A stretch of DNA of 64,000 nucleotides from Actinomycetota bacterium (GTDB taxonomy: Bacteria; Actinomycetota; Thermoleophilia; Solirubrobacterales; Solirubrobacteraceae), in assembly GCA_018268595.1 (NCBI GenBank), contig JAFDWH010000001.1, positions 62,001-126,000 of the forward strand. Direction: 5' to 3'. The notes beneath the pieces were generated by a model that saw nothing but the letters and a program-made list of their open reading frames with translations, did no database searches and had not been told where the DNA came from. Numbering within the stretch: position 1 is the stretch's first letter; each line of letters starts with the position of its first letter. The position numbers and the translations under genes are program-made. Shown piece by piece: positions 1 to 8,383 of the stretch.

Positions 1-1
1 G

Positions 2-91
2 GCCGGCCTGGCGCTCGGCCCCGCCGCGGGCTACGTTGCGATCTCGCTGCTGGAGCGGGCGGGCGGGACGACGTCCCTCACACGCCCGTGA
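2..91 (+). CDS. C-terminal fragment of a membrane transporter-like protein (5' end outside window)
   Basis: An open frame enters from the left edge and stops with TGA at 89-91. It encodes about 29 residues: a Gly/Ala/Leu hydrophobic stretch (LGPAAGYVAISLLERAGG) followed by a short polar tail. That looks like the last membrane helix of a polytopic transporter such as an MFS permease, but so little is visible that the family is a guess. Its end overlaps the convergent SDR gene by 14 nt, which is ordinary in this tightly packed genome. Confidence 0.35.
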   Translation, partial: AGLALGPAAGYVAISLLERAGGTTSLTRP

Positions 92-908
92 CGGGCCCGA
101 CGCGCGGAAAGTCCTCGACGCGGAAGATCTCCGCGATCGGCGGGCGCTGCTGGGCGAGCACTCCGCCGTCAGCCGGGACGAAGCAGCCGGTCACGTAGGC
201 CGCGTCGTCGGAGGCCAGGAAGACGGCCGGGCCAGCGAGGTCCTCCGGCAGGCCGGGGCGCTGCAGCGGCACGGTCTGCGACGACAGCTCGATCGCCTCC
301 TGCGGGACGCCGTCGAGGCTCGGGAAGACCGTGCCGGGGATCAGGCCCACGACGCGCACCCCGTAGGGCGCCAGCTCGATCGCCAGCGCGCGCGTCATCG
401 CCTCGACGCCGCCCTTGCAGGCGTCGTAGGGGACGAGGCCGCGATGGGCGCGAGTCGCGCCGACGCTCGAGACGTTGATGATCACGCCCTCGCCGCGCGG
501 CGCCATCTCCTGCGCGGCCCGCAGCGAGCAGAGGAAGCTGCCCGTCAGGTTCGTCTCGAGGATGCGGTCCCACCACGCCTGGTCGATCTCCAGCACGTGC
601 TTGAAGATCCCGCGCGTGAGCGCCGCGTTGTTGACGACCACGTCGACCTTGCCAAACGCGCTCAGTGTCTCGGTGAAGATGCGGTCGACGTCCTCGCCGC
701 GGCCGACGTGCGCTCTCAGCCCGAGCGCCTCGCCGCCGGCCGCGCGGATCGCCTCGGCCGTCTCCTCGGCGGTCCGCTCCTCGATGTCGACGGGGACGAC
801 CTGCGCGCCCTCCTGGGCGTAGCGCAGGGCGATCGCACGCCCGATGCTCGCGCCCGCGCCCGTCACGATCGCGACCTTCCCCGCCAGCCGTCCGCTGCCG
901 TTGCTCAT
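78..908 (-). CDS. SDR-family NAD(P)-dependent oxidoreductase
   Basis: A 276-residue classical short-chain dehydrogenase/reductase. The cofactor motif TGxxxxxG is at residues 16-23 (TGAGASIG), the NNAA structural motif at 93-96, the catalytic Ser in NVSSVG near 147-148, and YxxxK at Tyr161/Lys165. Length is typical. The start ATG overlaps the stop of the upstream hyuB gene as ATGA (905-908), so it is the third gene of a leftward hyuA-hyuB-SDR operon. It probably oxidises or reduces a hydroxyl/keto intermediate of the pathway that HyuAB opens. The substrate cannot be read from sequence. Confidence 0.9.
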   Translation of the reverse strand: MSNGSGRLAGKVAIVTGAGASIGRAIALRYAQEGAQVVPVDIEERTAEETAEAIRAAGGEALGLRAHVGRGEDVDRIFTETLSAFGKVDVVVNNAALTRGIFKHVLEIDQAWWDRILETNLTGSFLCSLRAAQEMAPRGEGVIINVSSVGATRAHRGLVPYDACKGGVEAMTRALAIELAPYGVRVVGLIPGTVFPSLDGVPQEAIELSSQTVPLQRPGLPEDLAGPAVFLASDDAAYVTGCFVPADGGVLAQQRPPIAEIFRVEDFPRVGPVTGV

Positions 909-2653
909 CCGAGACTCCCTTCATCGCCGCGCAGCCGCGCGGTCTCCGCTTGATCGACGACGTAGTCCTGCGGCAGCCGCACGCGGGCATCCGCCGCGCC
1001 GACGTAGTCGATCGCGACGCCGTAGACCTTCCGCGCCTGCAGCAGGCTGACGTAGCCGTCGACGACGTCGGCGAGCACGCGCGCCGGGTCGCGCAGGAGC
1101 GGATCCCCCCACCCGCCGCCGCCGGGCGTGCGCACCGTCACGCAGGCGTGCCGGTCGAGCGCGACGAGTCGCTTCGTCGGCAGCCAGTCGCCGTCCAGGG
1201 TCAGCTCGCCGGGCGCGCCCAAAAGGCCGCCGGCCGCCCCCTGCGCCGGGAAGCGCGTGCGGTCGACGAGCGCCGAGAGGTTCCAGCTGCGCTGCCCGCG
1301 GCACTCCATCTCGACCACCTGTCCGAGCCCGCCGCGCCACCAGCCGGGGCCGGCCGAGTCGGTCCGCAGCGTGCGGCTGCGGTTCAGCAGCGGCGTCAGC
1401 GCCTCCACGACCTCGGTGGCCACGGCGCCGACGCCGGTCGGGAAGCCGACGGTGCTCAAGCCGTCCTTCATCGCCCGCGCGCCGACGCCGCCGGCGTGGA
1501 ACAGCGTCTGCGCGAAGCTGTCGCCGCCGGCGTCGACGCCGCGCCAGAGCGTCGCCCACAGCGAGTCCGCGGAGCCCGCGAGCAGCCGCTCGGGGAGCAC
1601 GGGCGCGAGCGCGGCGAAGACGAGGCTGGGCAGCATGTGCCCGATGAGGTGCCGCGAGGCGACGGCCGCCGGCGGACGGCAGTTGAGGATCGAACCCTCC
1701 GGGGCGACGATCTCGACCGGACGGAACGAGCCGGCGTTGTGCGGCACGTCGGGGGCGACCGCGGCCTTCAGCGCGAACGACGCGTACGCGCGCGTGTAGT
1801 TGAGGACGTTGTTGATGCCGAACTGGCTCTGGCCGGAGGACCCGTCGAAGTCGAGGCGCACGTCGTCGCCGTCGATCGTGATCGTCACGCGCAGCGTGAC
1901 CGGCTCGTCGAAGCCGTCATTCGACACCTCCGCCGTGTGGACGCCGTCCGGCAGCGCGGCGATCGCCTCGCGCATGGCGCGCTCCGAGCGGTCGATGATC
2001 TCGGCGCCGATCTCGTCGATCCCGTCCAGATGCAGCTCGTCGAGCAGCGACAGCAGGCTGCGCGCGCCGGTGGCGTTCGCGGCCGCCTGCGCGTAGACGT
2101 CGCCGATCGTCTCGTCCGGCGTGCGGACGTTGCCGCGGATCAGCTCGACGAGGTCCTCGTTCACCGCGCCTGCGCGGACGAGCTTCATCGGCGGGATCAG
2201 CAGCCCCTCCTCGTACACCTCGCGCGCCTCGCCGGAGAGGCCGCGCCCGCCGATGTCGGCGGCGTGGCAGGTGCTCGCGAACAGCGCGACGAGCCGCTCC
2301 GCGCGGAAGACGGGCGTCGCGATCGTGATGTCGTGCAGCTGCCCGGTCGTCATCCACGGGTCGTTCGTGATCAGCACGTCGCCGGGCGCGAGCTGCTCGG
2401 CCGGGAAGCGGGCGAGGAAGTGGTGGACGCCGGTCGCCATCGCGTTGATGTGGCCGGGCGTGCCCGACGCCGACTGCGCGACCATCTCGCCGCGCGTGTC
2501 GAAGACGCCGCAGGCGAGGTCGAGCGACTCGCGCACGATCGTGCTGAAGGCCGTGTTGACGAGCGTCGCCTGCTGCTCGTTGAGCGTCGAGACGAGCCGT
2601 TTGGCGACGGCGCCGACGAGGAACGGGTCGAGCTGGGATCTGACGGCGGTCAT
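905..2653 (-). CDS. hyuB: Hydantoinase B / 5-oxoprolinase beta-type subunit
   Basis: A 582-residue HyuB-family protein. Visible family blocks are the N-terminal FSTIVRESLDLACGVFD segment, the NDPWMTTGQLHD block, a PGHINAMATG motif and the C-terminal glycine-rich RTPGGGGWGDP. HyuA and HyuB together carry out ATP-dependent opening of cyclic amides (hydantoin, N-methylhydantoin, 5-oxoproline) or acetone/acetophenone carboxylation, depending on subfamily. I chose ATG 2653, where the protein begins MTAVRSQLDPF, because it overlaps the hyuA stop as ATGA. A longer open frame continues upstream but lies antisense-free inside hyuA and is an artefact. No acetone-carboxylase gamma subunit is nearby, which favours ring opening. 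Confidence 0.92.
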   Translation of the reverse strand: MTAVRSQLDPFLVGAVAKRLVSTLNEQQATLVNTAFSTIVRESLDLACGVFDTRGEMVAQSASGTPGHINAMATGVHHFLARFPAEQLAPGDVLITNDPWMTTGQLHDITIATPVFRAERLVALFASTCHAADIGGRGLSGEAREVYEEGLLIPPMKLVRAGAVNEDLVELIRGNVRTPDETIGDVYAQAAANATGARSLLSLLDELHLDGIDEIGAEIIDRSERAMREAIAALPDGVHTAEVSNDGFDEPVTLRVTITIDGDDVRLDFDGSSGQSQFGINNVLNYTRAYASFALKAAVAPDVPHNAGSFRPVEIVAPEGSILNCRPPAAVASRHLIGHMLPSLVFAALAPVLPERLLAGSADSLWATLWRGVDAGGDSFAQTLFHAGGVGARAMKDGLSTVGFPTGVGAVATEVVEALTPLLNRSRTLRTDSAGPGWWRGGLGQVVEMECRGQRSWNLSALVDRTRFPAQGAAGGLLGAPGELTLDGDWLPTKRLVALDRHACVTVRTPGGGGWGDPLLRDPARVLADVVDGYVSLLQARKVYGVAIDYVGAADARVRLPQDYVVDQAETARLRGDEGSLG

Positions 2654-4776
2654 GCGAGGCTCGGCTTCAGGTCGACGACGAGGGACAGGTTGTCCGCCAC
2701 GGTGAACGCGGCGTCCGGCGGGACGATCAGGGTCGACTCGCGCTCCTCGACGATCGCCGGGCCCTCCGCCGTGTCGCCGGGGCGCAGGCCGTAGCGCGCG
2801 TAGACGGGCGTGTCGACCCACTCGCCGAAGTACGCCGGGCGCTCCCCCTTCGCGCCGCGGTCGGCGACGCCCGCATCGGGCTTCAGCCGCAGCGAGAGCC
2901 CGGGCCGCGGGCCGCTGGAGACGAGGCGCCAGTTGAGCACCTCCACCGGCACCGGCGGGCCCTGGCGCCCGTAGAGGCGCAGATACGCGTCCTCGAACGC
3001 GCGCAGCAGCGACGACGGCCAGTCGTCGTCCGCGTCCGGGACCGGGACGCGGATCTCGAAGCCCTGGCCGAGGTAGCGCATCTCGGCCGAGCGCTCGTGC
3101 ACGACGTCCTCCGGCGCGACGCCGGAGCCGACGAGCAGCTCGCCGCCGCGCGCCTCCAGCTCCGCGAAGATCCCGTCGACCGTCGCGCGGTCCAGGTCCG
3201 CGACCTTCGCCGCGTGCGAGCGCACGAAGTCGAACGTGAGCGGCGCCGTCAGGAAGCCGGCGCTGCTCAGCACGCCGGCGCCGGTGGGCGCCACGACGTG
3301 CCGGACGTCGGCCGCGCGCGCGACGCCGGCCGCGTGCACGGGCCCGGCGCCGCCGAAGGCGTACAGCGGCAGCAGCGAGGGCTCGCGCCCGCGCTCGACG
3401 GCGTGCACGCGGGCGGCGTTCGCCATGTCCTCGTTGACGGCGCGGTGGATGCCCCAGGCCGCCTGCTCGACGCTGACGCCGAGCGGCTCCGCGATCCGCT
3501 CGCGGATCGCCTCCCGCGCCGCCTCGACGTCGAGCATCATCGCGCCGCCGAGGAAGTAGCCGGGGTTCAGGTAGCCGAGCACGAGGTCCGCGTCGGTGAC
3601 GGTCGGCTCGACGCCGCCCTGCCCGTAGCAGACGGGCCCCGGCTGCGACCCGGCCGAGTCGGGGCCGACCTTCAGCAGGCCGAGCGCGTCGATGCGCGCG
3701 ATCGAGCCGCCGCCGACGCCGATCTCGATCATGTCGACGACGGGCGTCTTGATCGGGAGGCCCGAGCCGGCCTTGAGCCGGTACACGCGGTCGACCTCGA
3801 AGCCGGTGCTGATCAGCGGCCGGCCGTCCTCGATCATGCACAGCTTCGCCGTCGTCCCGCCCATATCGAACGAGAGCAGGTCGGCGTGGCCCTGGTCGCC
3901 GCCGATCGCGGCGGCGGCGAGCGCGCCGGCCGCCGGGCCGGACTCGAGCAGGCCGATCGGCCGCCGCTTGGCCGTCTCGACCGTCGCGATGCCGCCGTTG
4001 GAGAGCATCACGAACAGCGACCCCGTGACGCCGAGCCCGTCGATCCGCTCCTCGAGGTCGCTGAGGTACCGCGCGACGCGGTCCTGCACGTAGACGTTGG
4101 CGAGCGTCGTCGAGGCGCGCTCATACTCGCGGATCTCGGGCGCGACGTCCGACGAGAGGCCGACGCGCAGCTTCGGCGCCGCCTGCGCCACGACCGCCGC
4201 GGCGGCGCGCTCGTGCTGCGGGTTGGCGTAGCTGTGCAGGAACGCGATGCCGAGCGCCTCGACGCCGCGCGCCTCCAGCTCGCGCGCGATCGCCGCCACC
4301 TCGTCCTCGTCCAGCGCTCGCTCGACGGTGCCGTCGGCGAGCATCCGCTCGCGCACCTCGAGCCGCAGGTGCCGCGGCACGAGCGGCTTCGGCAGCTCGA
4401 TCATCAGGTCGTACAGCTCGTAGCGCCGCTCGGTGCCCATCTCGACCACGTCGCGGAAGCCGGCGGTCGTCAACAGGGCGGTGACGGCGCCCTTGCGCTC
4501 GATGATCGCGTTCGTGACGAGCGTCGTGCCGTGGACGACGCCCTCGACGTCGGCGGCCGGGACACTGGTGCGCGCGAGCACCTCGCCGATCACCTCGCCG
4601 ATCGCGCGGGCCGGCTCGTCGGGCGTCGTGAGCACCTTGCCGATCGCGACGACGCCGTGCTCGTCGGCGAGCGTGAGGTCGGTGAAGGTCCCGCCGATGT
4701 CGACGCCGATGCGGTAGCCGCGGGAGCCGGCCTGCGCTGCGGCGGCCGGGCTGCCGGTGGTGGTGGGTCTGGTCAT
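2650..4776 (-). CDS. hyuA: Hydantoinase A / 5-oxoprolinase alpha-type subunit (ATP-dependent)
   Basis: A 708-residue HyuA with the actin-like ATPase signature GVDIGGTFTDLTL near the N-terminus and the second phosphate-binding block FDMGGTTAK about 290 residues later. It would phosphorylate the amide carbonyl of a cyclic substrate for hydrolysis together with HyuB. ATG 4776 (MTRPTTTG) is preferred to an in-frame GTG-type start at 4815, which would put the coding region on top of the promoter. A TTGACA-N17-TAGGCT promoter (4815-4787, minus strand) predicts a transcript start about 4-5 nt before the ATG, so the mRNA is nearly leaderless. The palindrome at 4805-4829 covers the -35 box. Confidence 0.92.
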   Translation of the reverse strand: MTRPTTTGSPAAAAQAGSRGYRIGVDIGGTFTDLTLADEHGVVAIGKVLTTPDEPARAIGEVIGEVLARTSVPAADVEGVVHGTTLVTNAIIERKGAVTALLTTAGFRDVVEMGTERRYELYDLMIELPKPLVPRHLRLEVRERMLADGTVERALDEDEVAAIARELEARGVEALGIAFLHSYANPQHERAAAAVVAQAAPKLRVGLSSDVAPEIREYERASTTLANVYVQDRVARYLSDLEERIDGLGVTGSLFVMLSNGGIATVETAKRRPIGLLESGPAAGALAAAAIGGDQGHADLLSFDMGGTTAKLCMIEDGRPLISTGFEVDRVYRLKAGSGLPIKTPVVDMIEIGVGGGSIARIDALGLLKVGPDSAGSQPGPVCYGQGGVEPTVTDADLVLGYLNPGYFLGGAMMLDVEAAREAIRERIAEPLGVSVEQAAWGIHRAVNEDMANAARVHAVERGREPSLLPLYAFGGAGPVHAAGVARAADVRHVVAPTGAGVLSSAGFLTAPLTFDFVRSHAAKVADLDRATVDGIFAELEARGGELLVGSGVAPEDVVHERSAEMRYLGQGFEIRVPVPDADDDWPSSLLRAFEDAYLRLYGRQGPPVPVEVLNWRLVSSGPRPGLSLRLKPDAGVADRGAKGERPAYFGEWVDTPVYARYGLRPGDTAEGPAIVEERESTLIVPPDAAFTVADNLSLVVDLKPSLA

Positions 4777-4786
4777 GTCGAGCGGG

Positions 4787-4837
4787 AGCCTAGGTCCGAC
4801 GGGGCAGACTGTCAAGTGTTGACAGTCTGACTAGACT
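4787..4837. promoter_or_regulatory. Divergent promoters with 25-bp palindromic operator
   Basis: Between hyuA and the dehydrogenase gene lies a perfect inverted repeat: CAGACTGTCAA at 4805-4815 and TTGACAGTCTG at 4819-4829, separated by GTG. Leftward promoter: TTGACA (4815-4810), 17-nt spacer, TAGGCT (4792-4787). Rightward promoter: CTGTCA (4809-4814), 17 nt, TAGACT (4832-4837). The palindrome overlaps both -35 boxes, so one dimeric repressor could silence both operons. The shape is compatible with a GntR/FCD-type site; no regulator gene lies in this locus. Confidence 0.7.
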
Positions 4838-4848
4838 CTCCGTCCAGC

Positions 4849-5763
4849 ATGAGCGAGCAGCCCGGAACCACCTCCGCCGACCGCATCGGCGTCGTCGGCT
4901 TCGGCGAAGTGGGCGAGGCGCTCGCGCACGAGCTGCTCGCCCGCAGACCGCGGCCGCTCGTGCTCGAGCCGCGCTCCGGCGAGCGCGCGAGCGTGGCCCG
5001 CGCGCAGGCGCTCGGGCTGGAGGTCTCGCGCGACCCGCGGGCGTTCGGCGCCGCCGTCGACGCGGTCGTCGTCGTCGTGCCCGCCCCGCAGGCGCTGACG
5101 ACGGCCGACCTGCTCCTCCCCCACCTCGGCCCGGCCGTCCTCTACACCGACTGGACCGCGAAGAACCCGCAGGTGCGCGACCGCATCGCGGCGGCGTGCG
5201 GCCAGCGCCGGTTCGCCGACGTCGCGATCGCCGGCACCGTCACGTGGTCCGGGCGCCCCGTCGAGCTGCTGGCGAGCGGCGACGGGGCGAGCGACCTGGC
5301 GGCCCTGCTCGACGGCACCCGCTTCCGCGCGCTCGTCGTCGACCCCGTGGTGCCGCGCTCGTGCGAGATCAAGCTCTGCCGCAGCGCGCTCACGAAGGGC
5401 CTCTCCGCGCTGATGATCGAGACATTCGTCGCCGCCCACCGGCTCGGCGTGCTCGACGTCGTCGACCAGGGCCTCGCGCCGTTCTTCGGCGAGGCCTACC
5501 CGCGCCTGCGCGACCTGATGATCGTCACCGCGCTGCCGCACGCGCCGCGGCGCGCGGCCGAGATGGAGGACGCGGCAGCGCTCGTGGAGGAGGCGCTCGG
5601 CGCCGCCCCGATGACGACCGCGTGCCGCGACGTGCTGAGCGCGCTCGTCCCGCTGAAGGCGCAGCTCGGCGCAGAGCCCGGCGACGACTGGCGCGAGATC
5701 GTGCGACAGCTCGACGAGCGCGACGTGCTCCGGGTTCCCAAGGAGACGACATGCACCTCTTGA
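4849..5763 (+). CDS. NAD(P)-dependent beta-hydroxyacid dehydrogenase-like protein (6PGDH fold, DUF1932-type)
   Basis: A 304-residue protein with an N-terminal Rossmann motif GVVGFGEVGEAL (about residues 14-25) and an all-helical C-terminal half. That half contains the IKLCRSALTKGLSALMIE helix, which in 6-phosphogluconate/3-hydroxyisobutyrate dehydrogenase relatives carries the catalytic Lys. Relatives oxidise beta-hydroxyacids or threonate-like compounds. ATG 4849 lies 11 nt after a -10 box, so the transcript is near-leaderless. Its 3' end overlaps the acyl-CoA dehydrogenase gene by 13 nt. First gene of a rightward five-gene catabolic operon. Confidence 0.85.
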   Translation: MSEQPGTTSADRIGVVGFGEVGEALAHELLARRPRPLVLEPRSGERASVARAQALGLEVSRDPRAFGAAVDAVVVVVPAPQALTTADLLLPHLGPAVLYTDWTAKNPQVRDRIAAACGQRRFADVAIAGTVTWSGRPVELLASGDGASDLAALLDGTRFRALVVDPVVPRSCEIKLCRSALTKGLSALMIETFVAAHRLGVLDVVDQGLAPFFGEAYPRLRDLMIVTALPHAPRRAAEMEDAAALVEEALGAAPMTTACRDVLSALVPLKAQLGAEPGDDWREIVRQLDERDVLRVPKETTCTS

Positions 5764-6893
5764 CGAGACCGTTCCGCGAAGGCTGGATCGAGGAGACCGA
5801 CGCGGCGATGGCCGCGCTCGGCGCCGCCCACGCCGCGGAGCTGCGCGCCTGCGAGCGCGAGGGCCGCTTCCCCGCCGCCATCTACCGCGAGATGGCCGGC
5901 AACGGATGGGTCGGGACGCTCACGCCGGTCGAGCACGGCGGGCTCGGGGCCGGGCCGACCGAGTACTGCGTCGTCGCCGAAGGCGTCGGCCGCCACGGGC
6001 TCGTGACGCCGCAGACGGCGGCGCAGGGGCAGCGGTGGCTGCTCGAGTGGGGCAGCGACGAGCAGCAGCGCGCGTACCTGCCCGCGATCGCCTCGGGCGA
6101 GCTCGTCTTCAGCGAGTCGATCTCCGAGCCAGGCGTCGGCTCGAGCTTCAAGCAGATGCGCGCGACCGCGCGGCGGGACGGCGGCGACTGGGTCATCAAC
6201 GGCTCCAAGACGCACGTCAACCTCGGCTGCGAGAGCGGCCTCACGATCGTCTACGTGATGGTCGACGGGCAGCTCACGTCGTTCCTCGTCGAGACCGACG
6301 TGCCGGGCGTCGAGACGACCCACACGCACCCGATCGGCCTGCGAATGGTCCCGACGGCCGACGTCACGTTCACCGACGTGCGCGTGCCAGCCGGCGCGCT
6401 GCTCGGCGAGATCGGCGGCGGGATGGCCACGTTCCTCACGACCTTCAATCTGTCGCGGCTCGGCAACGCCTCGGAGCTGATCGGGCTCGCGCGGCGCGCG
6501 CTCGTGGAGGCGACCGACTACGCCCGCGAGCGGCCGGTCGGCGACGGCGTCGTGACCGACTTTCAGGCGATCCAGTGGAAGATCGCGGACTGCTACGACG
6601 CGCTCTACGCCGCGTCGCTCGCGCGTGACCGCGCGCTGCTGGTCGCCGAGGCGGGCGAGGACTTCTCGCTCGAGACGAGCCTCGCGAAGAAGCTCGCGAT
6701 CGACGCCGGCGAGCGCGTCAGCCAGGAGGTGTTCGCGCTGCTCGGCGGGCACAGCCTCTACCGCGAGCAGCCGTTCGAGCAGATCCTCGCCGACATCAAG
6801 GTCCTGCGAGTCGCCGGCGGCTCGCATGAGATCCTGCGCAACTATGTCGCCCGCCGCGTCCTCAAGTCGGCGAGCTACGAGGGCCTGCGATGA
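5751..6893 (+). CDS. Acyl-CoA dehydrogenase family protein
   Basis: A 380-residue flavoprotein of the usual ACAD length. Family blocks: FSESISEPGVGSSF (FAD/substrate loop), DWVINGSKTHVN, and the C-terminal LLGGHSLYREQPFEQILAD and AGGSHEILRNYVAR. In medium-chain enzymes the last block reads YEGTxxI with the catalytic Glu; here that Glu position is Gly, so the base may sit elsewhere, as in the isovaleryl/long-chain subgroups, or the enzyme is not a standard dehydrogenase. ATG 5751 follows AAGGAG at 5740-5745. It overlaps the next gene as ATGA. It likely desaturates the CoA ester made by the adjacent ligase. Confidence 0.9.
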   Translation: MHLLTRPFREGWIEETDAAMAALGAAHAAELRACEREGRFPAAIYREMAGNGWVGTLTPVEHGGLGAGPTEYCVVAEGVGRHGLVTPQTAAQGQRWLLEWGSDEQQRAYLPAIASGELVFSESISEPGVGSSFKQMRATARRDGGDWVINGSKTHVNLGCESGLTIVYVMVDGQLTSFLVETDVPGVETTHTHPIGLRMVPTADVTFTDVRVPAGALLGEIGGGMATFLTTFNLSRLGNASELIGLARRALVEATDYARERPVGDGVVTDFQAIQWKIADCYDALYAASLARDRALLVAEAGEDFSLETSLAKKLAIDAGERVSQEVFALLGGHSLYREQPFEQILADIKVLRVAGGSHEILRNYVARRVLKSASYEGLR

Positions 6894-8383
6894 GCGAGAG
6901 CCTCGCCGGCTTCCTGCTCGCGACGGCCGAGACGCGCCCGGACCTGCGGATCGGCGTCGTCGACGGCGGCCTCACGCTGCGGGAGGCGGTCGACGCCGGC
7001 CTGCGCGTGGCGGGCGCGCTGGAGGCGGCGGGACTCGGCCCGGGCGCGCGGATCGCGATCGTCGAGGGCACGAGCGACGCCTGGTTCGCCTTCTGGATCG
7101 GCTGCCAGCTCGCGGGCGTCGAGACGGCGCTCGTCAACCCGAGCTACCCGCCGGACCTGCTCGCGAAGATGATGCGGCGGCTCGAGCCGGCCGCTGTCGC
7201 GACGGCGAGCGGCGAGCCGCCGCGAGACGAGCCGGCCGCGACGCGCCGCATCGGCTTCGGCGGCGCCGCCGGCGGCGCGCTGACGATCGATGGCGTCGCG
7301 GTCGCCGGCGAGCCGAGCGACGCCGCGGGCGGGCTCGCGCGCGGCGCGCTCGAAACCGCCGGCTACATGCACACGTCCGGCACGTCCGGCCCGCCGAAGT
7401 TCTGCGCGCAGTCGCACCGCTACTTCCTGCGGCTCGCGCGCTTCATCGCCGACACGTTCTGCCTCTCGCCGGCGGACGTCGTCTTCGCGCCGCTGCCCGC
7501 CTTCCACGTCAACCCGCTCGGCTACGGCTTCCTCGGGGCGCTCGCGGGCCTGGCCGACACGCGCACGACGAGCCGCTTCTCGGCGTCGAGCTTCTGGCCG
7601 GCGGCATGCGAGGTCGGCGCGACCGTGCTCGTGCTGCACGGCCCGCCGGTCGAGATCCTCAAGCGCCGCACCGACGGCGCGGACGCCGCCGGCCACCGCG
7701 TGCGCGCTGCCTTCCTCGGCGACCAGGAGTTCCTGACGCGCTTCGGCGTGCCGCTGTCGTTCAGCGGCTACGGCTCGACCGAGGCGGCCGGCCTCTGCCA
7801 CGCCTGGACGTGGCGCCGTGGCGAGCCGGTCGAGCTGCCGGAGGGCATGACGCGGCTCGGCGGCCGGCCGCGGCACGACGTCGAGTGGGAGCTCGCACCG
7901 GACGGCGAGATCCGCGTACGCGAGCGCGAGCCGGGCGTGCTGTTCAGCGGCTACATGGAGCACGGCCGGCTCGAGCCGGTGACCGACGCGGACGGCTGGT
8001 TCGCGACCGGCGACCTCGGTCGCCGCGACGACGACGGTCGGCTCGTGTTCATCGAGCGCCGCTCGGACTCCGTGCGCGTGAAGGGCGAATACGTGCCGCT
8101 GATGTACGTCGAGGCCGCGTTCGCCGAGGCGGACGGCGTCGCCGACGTGGCAGCCTGGAAGCGCCCCGGCGAGCTGGGCGACGACGAGCTGGTGCTCTAC
8201 GTCATCCCCGCGGCGGACGAGCTGCCGCTCGACGCGATCCGCGCGGCGGCGGCGCGGCTGCCCGCATTCATGCGACCGGCCGCCGTCGGGCGCATCACGG
8301 AGATCCCGCGCGACCCCGGCATCAGAAAGGTGCAGCGCCGGCGCCTCGACGCCGACGCCGCGAGCGAGTGGGTGGAGCTGTGA
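6890..8383 (+). CDS. AMP-dependent acyl-CoA synthetase/ligase (CaiC-like)
   Basis: A 497-residue adenylate-forming enzyme. The phosphate-binding P-loop reads MHTSGTSGPPK (around residue 160), the A5 motif GYGSTEAAG near 295, the A7 Asp in GWFATGDLGR and the A8 hinge RRSDSVRVKGEYV. The C-terminal lysine region is IPRDPGIRKVQR. It converts a carboxylic acid to its CoA thioester via an acyl-AMP. ATGA overlap with the acyl-CoA dehydrogenase gene implies the product is passed on directly. Overall look is carnitine-CoA ligase-like; the true substrate is unknown and is presumably the acid released by HyuAB and the hydrolase. Confidence 0.9.
   Translation: MSESLAGFLLATAETRPDLRIGVVDGGLTLREAVDAGLRVAGALEAAGLGPGARIAIVEGTSDAWFAFWIGCQLAGVETALVNPSYPPDLLAKMMRRLEPAAVATASGEPPRDEPAATRRIGFGGAAGGALTIDGVAVAGEPSDAAGGLARGALETAGYMHTSGTSGPPKFCAQSHRYFLRLARFIADTFCLSPADVVFAPLPAFHVNPLGYGFLGALAGLADTRTTSRFSASSFWPAACEVGATVLVLHGPPVEILKRRTDGADAAGHRVRAAFLGDQEFLTRFGVPLSFSGYGSTEAAGLCHAWTWRRGEPVELPEGMTRLGGRPRHDVEWELAPDGEIRVREREPGVLFSGYMEHGRLEPVTDADGWFATGDLGRRDDDGRLVFIERRSDSVRVKGEYVPLMYVEAAFAEADGVADVAAWKRPGELGDDELVLYVIPAADELPLDAIRAAAARLPAFMRPAAVGRITEIPRDPGIRKVQRRRLDADAASEWVEL

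Noticed and set aside
905-3841. 978-residue open frame on the minus strand
   Set aside because: Only the part from 2653 to 905 is coding (HyuB); the upstream extension is Arg/Gly-rich shadow sequence lying inside hyuA.
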